A DNA stretch of 5,351 bases from a bacterium (lineage in GTDB: Bacteria > Bacillota > Clostridia > Oscillospirales > Acutalibacteraceae), in contig JAHKZS010000200.1 of NCBI GenBank assembly GCA_020626545.1, positions 1 through 5,351 of the forward strand, in the 5' to 3' direction. Shown one piece after another: positions 1 through 5,271 of the stretch; the stretch's first letter is position 1; the number at the start of each line of letters is the position of its first letter. Made by a program: the position numbers and the translations under genes. The notes beneath the pieces were generated by a model, which made no database searches, was not told the origin of the DNA, and saw only the letters and a list, made by a program, of their open reading frames with translations.

Positions 1-620
1 GCGATTCCGAGCTTGTTCGCGTCGAGAATTACGTGGTGTTTAATCTCGCCTGTTAAGAGAACGTCCGCGCCGTTGAGGCTTGCGAGCGGAGCTAAATCTC
101 CTCCGCTTCCCGAGCATACCGCTACTTTCTTAACTCTCTTTTCGGGGAGGGTGTATCTTAATCCCTCGCACCCGAGCGCGTTCTTTACATTATTCGCGAA
201 CTGTTCGTTATAAATCTCGTCCTTGAGCTCGCCTATGTAAAGACACTCGCCCTCTATAAACCGCGCGTTTTTAACGCCGACCGCCTCGGCTAAGCAGGTG
301 TTAACTCCGAACTCGTCGCTTAAATCGAGGTTAGTATGCAGACATAAAGCGTTTAAATTATTCTGAATAAGACGGTAAACTATACTCCCGCTCGGAATGC
401 TTTTTAACGCGTCAAAAATAACGGGATGGTGGCTTATTATAAGGTTAGCGCCGTTTTCGAGCGCTTCGTCTATAACCTCGTCGGTAATGTCGAGAGCGAC
501 TACCGCTTTTTTGACCTCAATATCCTCGCTTCCGATAAGCAGTCCTACGTTGTCGAAATCCATCGCCGACTCAAGCGGAGCGAAGGTTTCGGTAAAATCC
601 ATTATATTTTTTATTTTCAT
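1..620 (-). CDS. Nif3-like dinuclear metal centre hexameric protein (YqfO/YbgI family), 3' end beyond the window
   Basis: The 206 codons visible form an open frame from the ATG at 618-620 to the left edge. Visible family hallmarks are FDNVGLLIG (residues 22-30), IISHHPVIFDALKSI (61-75) with the metal-ligand pair H64/H65, LHTNLD (94-99) with ligand D99, and VAVCSGSGG (167-174) followed by LLTGEIKHH (188-196). Known for the family: a two-metal site in a toroidal hexamer; the cellular reaction is not settled. No PII-like insert separates the two halves, so this is the short form; at about 250-260 residues, roughly 50 C-terminal residues, including the last His/Glu metal ligands, lie outside. The ATG matches the family N-terminus. 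Its RBS is weak: GGAAAGG (635-641) is 14 nt away, and a nearer GGCGA is only partial. An in-frame GTG at 645-647 is a less likely start. It follows trmK, the yqfN-yqfO arrangement of Bacillus, after a 155-nt repeat-like spacer. Confidence 0.93.
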   Translation of the reverse strand, partial: MKIKNIMDFTETFAPLESAMDFDNVGLLIGSEDIEVKKAVVALDITDEVIDEALENGANLIISHHPVIFDALKSIPSGSIVYRLIQNNLNALCLHTNLDLSDEFGVNTCLAEAVGVKNARFIEGECLYIGELKDEIYNEQFANNVKNALGCEGLRYTLPEKRVKKVAVCSGSGGDLAPLASLNGADVLLTGEIKHHVILDANKLGI

Positions 621-638
621 TCTAATCGCCGTAGCCTT

Positions 639-747
639 TCCGCCCACAAATAGCCATCGAAAATCCCTACCGCCTTACCGTGGGCGGATAAGGCGTGTAT
701 GGCGATTATAGTCATCGCCCATTGCCGCTTGCGGTAAACCGGGCGGA
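639..747. repeat. GC-rich, hairpin-dense intergenic element (REP/MITE-like) between trmK and the Nif3-family gene
   Basis: This block lies in the 155-nt gap between trmK and the Nif3-family gene and is more GC-rich than the other spacers. It starts with tccgccca (639-646) and ends with gggcgga (741-747), giving 7-bp outer inverted ends. A second copy of the end, gtgggcgga (680-688), is the perfect reverse complement of 639-647. Inside are a hairpin with arms cgcctta (671-677) and taaggcg (688-694) extended inward by ccg/cgg, a hairpin with arms ggcgat (701-706) and atcgcc (714-719), and a ccgc-tt-gcgg palindrome (725-734). No ORF or Rho-independent terminator is evident. The pattern resembles short non-autonomous palindromic repeats common between clostridial genes; that assignment is inference, since only one copy is visible. 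Confidence 0.55.
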
Positions 748-760
748 CAACATAAATCTT

Positions 761-786
761 TGATAGTGTGAATTTTCACACTATCA
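761..786 (-). repeat. 12-bp perfect inverted repeat spanning the trmK stop codon
   Basis: Arms tgatagtgtgaa (761-772) and ttcacactatca (775-786) are exact reverse complements separated by two bases. A real RNA hairpin would open the innermost pair for a 4-nt loop. The trmK stop codon TGA (776-778) lies in the first arm as transcribed, and the last trmK codons (V-I-V) form the rest of it. The transcript continues with AAGATTTATG, not a U-tract, so a classical intrinsic terminator is not supported. A 3'-end stabilising or attenuating hairpin, or the edge of the neighbouring repeat, is possible. Confidence 0.6.
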
Positions 787-1432
787 CCCTTTTTAACTTT
801 TCGATAACCGCCGAAAGCGAGCTGTCGCCTTTGCTTTTGTTTTCGAGGTGTCTGATTTCTGCCTTAATAAAACGGCGGTTAATTTCGTCGTTTAAATCGA
901 GCTTGCCCGTGTACTTAAAAGCTTCGTCAATCTCGGTAGATTTACCGCTGTAAAAAGCCGAGATAACCGTGTAACACTTGCCCTTGCTGACTACACACTT
1001 TTGCTTTGAAATTTCGAAGCCGTTTTCGTAAAGATACGAAATAAGCTCCTCGCTTTTGGTCATCGGCTGAAGCACGAGGTTCATGCTCTCGTCCTTAGTA
1101 AGAGGGCTTTCGTTTATTATCTCGCTTATAATTTCTCCGCCCATTCCCGCGATAACTACGTCGGTAATTTTATCCTCGGATTTTATCTCTCTAAGCCCCG
1201 AGCCTAAGCGGAATTCTATATTTTTAACGCCGTATTTTTCGGCGTTCTCCTCACCGCTTTTGAGCGGTTTTTCGTTGATGTCGGAGGCTACCGCGAAGCT
1301 TATCTTTCCGCTTTTTAAGAGCGATATCGAAAGGTAAGCGTGGTCGCATCCAACGTCAGCAAGCCTTGCACTTTCTCGTACAAGGCTTGCGCACATTTCT
1401 AATCTTTCGTCAAGATTTATAAGCTTGTCCAT
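776..1432 (-). CDS. trmK: tRNA (adenine(22)-N1)-methyltransferase TrmK (COG2384 family)
   Basis: This 218-residue class I SAM-dependent methyltransferase makes m1A22 in tRNA in the cytoplasm. Visible motifs are DVGCDHAYL (26-34, motif I, SAM binding; the Asp-His-Ala form is typical of TrmK), ASDI (49-52, the acidic residue expected to contact the SAM ribose), NIEFRLGSGL (71-80), AGMGGE (95-100, motif IV region) and LQPM (121-124). The C-terminal part, about 175-215, is charged and probably helical, matching the coiled-coil tail proposed to help bind tRNA. Length is near the family norm. The ATG shares its A with the TAA of the DUF1858 gene (TAATG), and no good Shine-Dalgarno lies just upstream, so translational coupling is likely. 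The Nif3-family gene follows, as in yqfN-yqfO. Expression probably depends on the promoter upstream of the DUF1858 gene. Confidence 0.95.
   Translation of the reverse strand: MDKLINLDERLEMCASLVRESARLADVGCDHAYLSISLLKSGKISFAVASDINEKPLKSGEENAEKYGVKNIEFRLGSGLREIKSEDKITDVVIAGMGGEIISEIINESPLTKDESMNLVLQPMTKSEELISYLYENGFEISKQKCVVSKGKCYTVISAFYSGKSTEIDEAFKYTGKLDLNDEINRRFIKAEIRHLENKSKGDSSLSAVIEKLKRVIV
1359..1390 (-). repeat. 10-bp perfect hairpin inside the 5' coding region of trmK
   Basis: Arms gcaagccttg (1359-1368) and caaggcttgc (1381-1390) are exact reverse complements around a 12-nt loop. They cover about codons 15-25 of trmK, just before the SAM-binding motif. The stem has six G-C pairs in ten, much stronger than expected of surrounding coding DNA. 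It could affect early translation or mRNA stability, or be a chance product of codon choice. Confidence 0.6.
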
Positions 1433-1629
1433 TACTGAGCGACTGCCGCGTTAAGCTTCTCGATAAGGTCGTCGGGATTAACGCCGTGAACAGCGCAAGC
1501 GTCCTCTACGGATTCGCCTCTGGAAGCGGGGCATCCTAAGCAGTGCATACCGATAGAAAGAAAAATCGGAGCGGTCTGAGGATATTTATCGAGCACATCG
1601 CCGATAATTGAAGATTTTGTAATTGCCAT
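1432..1629 (-). CDS. DUF1858 small protein with CxxC redox disulfide motif (hybrid-cluster-associated type)
   Basis: This 65-residue protein matches the DUF1858 family (also modelled as the hybrid-cluster-protein-associated redox disulfide domain). What is seen: an N-terminal ITKSSIIGDVLDKYP segment (3-17), then IFLSIGMHCLGCPAS (22-36) carrying the C30-x-x-C33 pair, a further Cys at 45, and a helical C-terminus with PDDLIEKLN. No signal peptide or membrane segment, so it should be cytosolic. The family is predicted to use the CxxC for thiol redox chemistry or metal handling; no substrate is established. The start is secure: GGAGGT (1637-1642) sits 7 nt before the ATG. It is the first gene of a promoter-led unit, and its TAA overlaps the trmK ATG by one base. 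A role tied to trmK or the Nif3-family gene is suggested only by position. Confidence 0.92.
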   Translation of the reverse strand: MAITKSSIIGDVLDKYPQTAPIFLSIGMHCLGCPASRGESVEDACAVHGVNPDDLIEKLNAAVAQ

Positions 1630-1658
1630 AATTCATACCTCCATACTAAGTTTTAACT

Positions 1659-1687
1659 ATTCTAACACAATAATTTTTATTTTTCAA
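1659..1687 (-). promoter_or_regulatory. Sigma-A type promoter for the DUF1858-trmK-Nif3 unit
   Basis: On the minus strand, -35 TTGAAA (1682-1687) and -10 TAGAAT (1659-1664) are separated by exactly 17 bases, each with one mismatch to consensus. TG at 1666-1667 makes an extended -10 (TGTTAGAAT), and the spacer is A/T-rich. Transcription would start near 1652, leaving a 5' leader of about 22 nt that carries the GGAGGT ribosome binding site. It lies between the mutS2-side repeat and the DUF1858 start. Confidence 0.8.
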
Positions 1688-1717
1688 GTTGAATAGGGTT
1701 TGGGTTACAGGTTACAG

Positions 1718-1868
1718 TGTCATTCTGAGCGAAGCGTTAGCGTAGTCGTGAGGTATTGTCAAAATCTTGATTTTGAAAACAATACCCATACCTGTGTTAA
1801 GAATCTTAAAGATATTTCGACTATTTCGCTAAAGCGAAATTTTGCTCCGCAAACCGCTCAATATGACA
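1718..1868. repeat. MITE-like intergenic repeat with imperfect terminal inverted repeats
   Basis: The gap between mutS2 and the DUF1858 promoter holds a 151-bp element. Its ends are tgtcattctgagc (1718-1730) and gctcaatatgaca (1856-1868), inverted repeats matching at 11 of 13 positions. Inside are three more hairpins: ggtattgt/acaatacc (1752-1759, 1779-1786) enclosing caaaatc/gattttg (1760-1766, 1769-1775); atttcgct/agcgaaat (1823-1830, 1833-1840); and tttgc/gcaaa (1841-1845, 1849-1853). The wording of the ends (cattctgagcgaagc, gaatctta, atttcgac) resembles a dispersed intergenic repeat I recall from many Clostridia; this is from memory, not a search. It encodes no evident protein and has no U-tract terminator. 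It could act as a mobile remnant, an mRNA 3'-end stabiliser for mutS2, or an attenuator. Confidence 0.7.
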
Positions 1869-1880
1869 GAGGGTAGGGTG

Positions 1881-4238
1881 TTATTTTAGTGTAACAATCG
1901 TAACTCCGCTTTCGCCCTCGCCGAAGTTTCCGAGCCTGAAACTCTTAACGAACTTAACCGTTCTTAAGTGTTTTTGAATTTCTTTTCTTAAAACTCCCGT
2001 GCCTTTGCCGTGGATAATCGTCAGGGTTTCTATATTCGAGAGAATCGCGTTATCTATCGCGGAATCCACCGTCATAATCGCCTCTATAGCGGTCTGTCCC
2101 CGAACGTCAACCTCGGTACTCGGGCGTATATCGACGTTAGAAGAAATATTGCGGTTACGGTTTTTATACGTCGGAACTTTCTTAGCCTCGGATTTTTTAA
2201 GGCGCAGGTTGCTGAGTTTAACCCTGGTTTTTATTATACCCGCCTGAACCATAACCATATCGTCCTTGTCGGGAAGCTCAAGCACAACCGCGTCCTTGTC
2301 AATATCGTAGATAAGAACGTTGTCGCCTACTTTAAGCGGCCTCGGGAGCTTGTAATCCTCCTGTTCTTTTCTGTTCTCGACAGGGTTCGAGCTGTCCTCT
2401 ATTTTATTAATCGCCCGTCTGAGAGACGCTCGGCTCTTTGAGTTGTCCTGCTCTTTTTTAGCCTTTTCCATCTCATCCATAAGCGCGTAAGCCTGAGCTT
2501 TTGTGCGGGATACAATCCTCTCCGCCTCGGCTCTCGCTTTTTCGATTTCGACTTCGGCTTTTTGCTTAGCCTTTTGAAGCTCGTTTTCCGCCTTTTGCTT
2601 TTCGGTATTGGCTTTCTGAGTTAAGCGCTGAGCGTTTTCGAGCTGTTTTTCGAGGCTCTGGCGTCGGCTCTCGAGCTTGGTAACTACGTCCTCGAACTGA
2701 CGGCTGTCGCCGTTTACGAGTTCCTGAGCGCGAATAACTACGTTTTCGTCCATACCTAAACGACGGCTTATCGCGAACGCGTTACTCTTTCCGGGAACTC
2801 CGATGAGAAGCTTGTACGTCGGGCGTAAGGTTTTAATATCGAACTCACAGCTTCCGTTTTCTATACCGTCGGTTCTGAGCGCGAATTCCTTTAACTCCGC
2901 GTAATGAGTTGTACTAGCGATTTTAGCTCCGCGGGCTCTGAGTTTTTCGAGAATAGCTATCGCCAAAGCCGCGCCCTCTACGGGATCGGTTCCCGCTCCG
3001 AGCTCGTCGATAAGCGCTAAGGTTGACGAGTTCGCCTTTTTGAGTATACCTATTATATTAGTCATATGCGCCGAGAAGGTCGAGAGATTCTGCTCGATAC
3101 TTTGCTCGTCGCCTATATCTACTAAAACCCTGCGGAATACCGACAGCTCGCTGCCCTCGCCCGCGGGTATCATAAGTCCGCACATCGCCATAAGCGTCAA
3201 AAGCCCGATGGTTTTAAGTGTAACGGTTTTACCGCCCGTGTTAGGGCCTGTAATTACCAAGGTGTCGAAATCTTTCCCGAGAGTTACGTCTATCGGTACA
3301 ACCTTATCGGACGGAATAAGCGGATGGCGAGCTTTTTTGAGCGTGATAACACCCTTGTCGTTTAATTTCGGCATAGCCGCTTTCATCGAATACGCTAAAT
3401 CCGCCTTGGCGAAAATGAGGTTGAGCTCGACTAAACATTCGTAGCTTCCTATAATCACGTCAGCGTATGAACCCGCTAAAGCCGATAACTCAAATAAAAT
3501 TCGCTCAATCTCCGCGTCCTCTTTCGAGATAAGTACCTTGATATCGTTGTTCGCCTGAACTACTCCCATCGGCTCGATAAAAACAGTCTGACCGCTTGAG
3601 CTCGTATCGTGTACAAGCCCCGGTACGTTACCTCGGCACTCCGCCTTTACGGGTACAACGTACCTGCCGTCGCGCTGGGTTATTATAGTATCCTGCAGGT
3701 ACTTCTGATATGTACTGCTGTGGATAATTTTCTCGAGCGACTGGCGCGCTTTCGAGGCGGCGTTTCTGATTTTTCTGCGAATATCCGCTAAAGCGGGGGA
3801 GGCGTTGTCCGCGATTTCCTCGTCGCTGATAATGCACGAGCGGATTTTGTCCTCGAGGAATTTATTTACAACTAAGCCCTGAAACAGCATATCGAGCGAG
3901 GTCTTTTCTCCCGAGCATTTCGACTGCCAACCCTTAACGGCTCTTATTATTCTTAAAACCTCGGCGATTTTGAGCAGTTCCTTTATATTTAGAAGTCCGC
4001 CCGCTTCGCCTCGGCGCAGTTCGTTTGCCGGGTTTTTGAGGTTGTAAAACGACGGCGCGCCGTATTTACCCGTAAGCACATACGCGTCGTCCGTCATTTT
4101 GAGGTTCTTTTCCGCTTTAGCGAGGTTGAACTCGGGCTTTAGGTTGAGCGCGGCTTCTCGGCTCTCCTCGCACGACGTCTTGTCGGCTAACAGGTTTAGT
4201 ATTTTATCCAGTTCAAGTGATTGATAATGTCGTTCCAT
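1881..4238 (-). CDS. mutS2: MutS2 ATPase with KOW-like and Smr domains (endonuclease MutS2 / RqcU)
   Basis: This 785-residue protein has full family length. In order: a helical core/clamp region (about 1-290); an ABC ATPase domain with Walker A GPNTGGKT (331-338), NLSTFSAHM (384-392), Walker B LALIDELGAGTDP (407-419; D411, E412) and the THY His loop (H445); a long charged coiled coil (about 515-600); a small beta domain with PLKVGDNVLI (634-643); and a C-terminal Smr domain (about 707-785) with VDVRG (709-713) and HGKGTGVLR (743-751). MutS2 lacks the mismatch-recognition domain of MutS. It has been linked to suppression of homologous recombination and, in Bacillus, to rescue of collided ribosomes by splitting or mRNA cleavage through Smr. 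The usual LDLR motif reads VDVR here; whether nuclease activity is retained cannot be judged. The ATG overlaps the recO TAA by one base and has AAAGGA (4247-4252) 8 nt upstream, inside recO. Confidence 0.98.
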   Translation of the reverse strand: MERHYQSLELDKILNLLADKTSCEESREAALNLKPEFNLAKAEKNLKMTDDAYVLTGKYGAPSFYNLKNPANELRRGEAGGLLNIKELLKIAEVLRIIRAVKGWQSKCSGEKTSLDMLFQGLVVNKFLEDKIRSCIISDEEIADNASPALADIRRKIRNAASKARQSLEKIIHSSTYQKYLQDTIITQRDGRYVVPVKAECRGNVPGLVHDTSSSGQTVFIEPMGVVQANNDIKVLISKEDAEIERILFELSALAGSYADVIIGSYECLVELNLIFAKADLAYSMKAAMPKLNDKGVITLKKARHPLIPSDKVVPIDVTLGKDFDTLVITGPNTGGKTVTLKTIGLLTLMAMCGLMIPAGEGSELSVFRRVLVDIGDEQSIEQNLSTFSAHMTNIIGILKKANSSTLALIDELGAGTDPVEGAALAIAILEKLRARGAKIASTTHYAELKEFALRTDGIENGSCEFDIKTLRPTYKLLIGVPGKSNAFAISRRLGMDENVVIRAQELVNGDSRQFEDVVTKLESRRQSLEKQLENAQRLTQKANTEKQKAENELQKAKQKAEVEIEKARAEAERIVSRTKAQAYALMDEMEKAKKEQDNSKSRASLRRAINKIEDSSNPVENRKEQEDYKLPRPLKVGDNVLIYDIDKDAVVLELPDKDDMVMVQAGIIKTRVKLSNLRLKKSEAKKVPTYKNRNRNISSNVDIRPSTEVDVRGQTAIEAIMTVDSAIDNAILSNIETLTIIHGKGTGVLRKEIQKHLRTVKFVKSFRLGNFGEGESGVTIVTLK

Positions 4239-4987
4239 TACAGTAGTCCTTTTAAAAATCTGAGCGTTTTAAAATCACGCTCAAGCATAAACTTTATGTA
4301 CTCCTCGCCGCAAAAATTCAGAACTTTTAAATCGTTCCCGGGCAGCGAGAAAGAAAACAGCTTTTGAGTATCGGCGTAACAACAATGCCTCATCGCCGTT
4401 ACGGTACTCGGGTTAAGCTTAATTTTATATTCGGTATTTTCGTTCTTTTCGTAACAGTCCTTGCAGATAAACTGACCGAGCTTCGGCAGAAAGAACATTA
4501 CTTCTTTCTCATATTCTCCGCAATTTGAACACATCATAATATCGGGCATATATCCCGCTAAGCACATAAGCCGAAATTCTACGCACGGCTTGACTATAAG
4601 TAAATCGCGCTTGTTTTCCGATAGAAGATAAAGCGCGTTTAAAATCAGCTTTAGCTGTTCTTCGGCTTGGGCTTCCTTAGGACAGATTACCGCCGCTAAT
4701 TCGCAGAAATACTGGGCTGAATACATATTCTCGATACTGTTCCTGAGCCCCGAGAATATCTTTATCGTCTTAGCGTCTGAGATAAGATAGGCGTCCTTGC
4801 GCTTATGGAGCGTAAGCCTTGAGTACGAGAGCAGTCCCGTCGCGGCTGACTTAGAACTTTTTATATCCTTAGCTCCGTGTACGAACGCTTTTATAACGCC
4901 CCCCGCCTCGCTCAGTACGGTTACGAGCTTATCCTTCTCCCCGATATTCTGTTCCCTGATTATAAGTCCGTTGGTTATAAATTTCAT
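4238..4987 (-). CDS. recO: DNA repair protein RecO
   Basis: This 249-residue protein is the RecFOR mediator that helps load RecA onto SSB-coated single-stranded DNA and anneals strands. The N-terminal OB-fold (about 1-80) shows the family pattern: GLIIREQNIGEKDKLVTVLS (7-26), then GGVIKAFVHGAK (29-40). A helical domain follows. The zinc-binding module has CSNC (C153, C156) and CKDC (C175, C178), all four cysteines intact, as in many Firmicute RecO proteins. Length matches the family. The ATG at 4985-4987 gives the expected N-terminus and has GGAGAG (4993-4998) 5 nt upstream. That site lies within the overlapping YqzL-like ORF, so recO may be partly coupled to its translation. The TAA overlaps the mutS2 start, putting recombination and MutS2 functions on one transcript. 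No terminator separates them. Confidence 0.96.
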   Translation of the reverse strand: MKFITNGLIIREQNIGEKDKLVTVLSEAGGVIKAFVHGAKDIKSSKSAATGLLSYSRLTLHKRKDAYLISDAKTIKIFSGLRNSIENMYSAQYFCELAAVICPKEAQAEEQLKLILNALYLLSENKRDLLIVKPCVEFRLMCLAGYMPDIMMCSNCGEYEKEVMFFLPKLGQFICKDCYEKNENTEYKIKLNPSTVTAMRHCCYADTQKLFSFSLPGNDLKVLNFCGEEYIKFMLERDFKTLRFLKGLL

Positions 4988-5102
4988 TATTACTCTCCGA
5001 ATTATGTTCTTCGGTTCTGTCGTTGTGAATACTTTTGTAAATTAAATAATCATAAATACTGCCGCTGTGCAGAAATGAATTCCACGCGTCGAGTTCGTTC
5101 AT
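4929..5102 (-). CDS. YqzL-like small protein (57 aa) between era and recO, overlapping recO
   Basis: A 57-codon frame starts at the ATG at 5100-5102 and ends at TAA (4929-4931). The N-terminal part, MNELDAWNSFLHSGSIYDYL, followed by IYKSI, fits the YqzL pattern (Trp, x2, Phe, x2, T/S-Gly-x-Ile, x2, Tyr-Leu, x, Y/F-Lys). The short YqzL gene occupies the same era-recO interval in Bacillus. GGGTGAT ends 3 nt before the ATG, a good Shine-Dalgarno. The function of YqzL is unknown; no signal peptide or membrane segment is visible. From residue 30 the protein is hydrophilic, rich in Glu, Asn and Thr. Its last 59 nt overlap the recO start in another frame, so the tail has the look of an extension into RecO coding DNA. 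The family assignment rests on a short motif recalled from memory plus synteny. The alternative is a non-coding leader with a chance ORF. Confidence 0.72.
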   Translation of the reverse strand: MNELDAWNSFLHSGSIYDYLIYKSIHNDRTEEHNSESNNEIYNQRTYNQGTEYRGEG

Positions 5103-5255
5103 AATATCACCCGTTATTATTTTGAGTTTAATAATAAAAATTATGGGTGGTAAAATTTTCGAATTTAGCTTCGGTCGGGATATTAAGCTTATTTATTCTC
5201 AATCCTTCAGCTCGACCGAAATTTTCAATTTTAATTTTTTAATTAAAAGATTTTC
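5103..5255 (-). other. AT-rich intergenic leader between era and the YqzL-like gene
   Basis: These 153 bases contain no ORF I can support. As transcribed they start with an A/T-only stretch just after the era stop, then a nested stem-loop (5170-5220), then another AT-rich run up to the GGGTGAT ribosome binding site of the YqzL-like gene. I found no promoter with both boxes and correct spacing. The best -10-like words (CATAAT, TAAACT) lack a convincing -35, so whether recO has its own promoter or is read through from era stays open. Confidence 0.5.
5170..5220 (-). promoter_or_regulatory. Nested stem-loop in the leader upstream of the YqzL-like gene and recO
   Basis: Outer arms ttcggtcg (5170-5177) and cgaccgaa (5213-5220) are perfect 8-bp reverse complements, GC-rich against an AT-rich background. 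Inside, as RNA, GGAUUGAG can pair with CUUAAUAUCC (with a 2-nt bulge and one G-U) around a loop AAUAAAUAAG. The second inner arm abuts the outer stem directly. No U-tract follows, so it is not an obvious terminator. It matches no riboswitch class I know. A cis-regulatory leader or a decayed repeat is inferred. Confidence 0.45.
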
Positions 5256-5271
5256 TTACAGAAAATCTTTT
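5245..5271 (-). terminator. Weak hairpin with the era stop codon in its loop (possible terminator or attenuator)
   Basis: Arms aaaagattttc (5245-5255) and gaaaatctttt (5261-5271) are exact 11-bp reverse complements around a 5-nt loop. That loop contains the era TAA (5256-5258). The stem has only two G-C pairs. The transcript leaving it reads CUUUUAAUUAAAAAAUU, only a short U-run. This would be a poor intrinsic terminator that may allow read-through to recO; the palindrome itself is certain. Confidence 0.45.

Noticed and set aside
397..711. Plus-strand 104-codon frame over the Nif3-family gene start and the spacer
   Set aside because: It is antisense to the conserved HH/DNVGL coding region, and its product is low-complexity and unlike any family. 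The minus frame explains the sequence.
621..775. tRNA or other structured RNA gene in the GC-rich spacer
   Set aside because: No cloverleaf, T-loop or CCA end could be built; the pairing is a set of small local hairpins typical of repeats.
1740..1870. CRISPR array or intrinsic terminator in the mutS2-DUF1858 gap
   Set aside because: The repeats are inverted, not direct with regular spacers, and no hairpin is followed by a run of U on either strand.
2010..2441. Plus-strand 143-codon frame inside mutS2
   Set aside because: It lies entirely antisense to the Smr and KOW-like part of mutS2, has no ribosome binding site, and the product has no recognisable motif.
3040..3444. Plus-strand 134-codon frame inside mutS2
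   Set aside because: It mirrors the Walker A/Walker B region on the other strand; the frame is open because of codon bias in the conserved ATPase.
4877..5104. Plus-strand 75-codon frame across the recO start and the YqzL-like ORF
   Set aside because: It opposes recO and the YqzL-like frame, has no start context, and its product matches nothing I know. The minus-strand reading has a ribosome binding site and synteny support.
5103..5170. Housekeeping promoter directly before the YqzL-like gene and recO
   Set aside because: TTACCA with TAAACT at 17-bp spacing is the best pair on the minus strand, but each box has two mismatches in a very AT-rich stretch where such matches are expected by chance.
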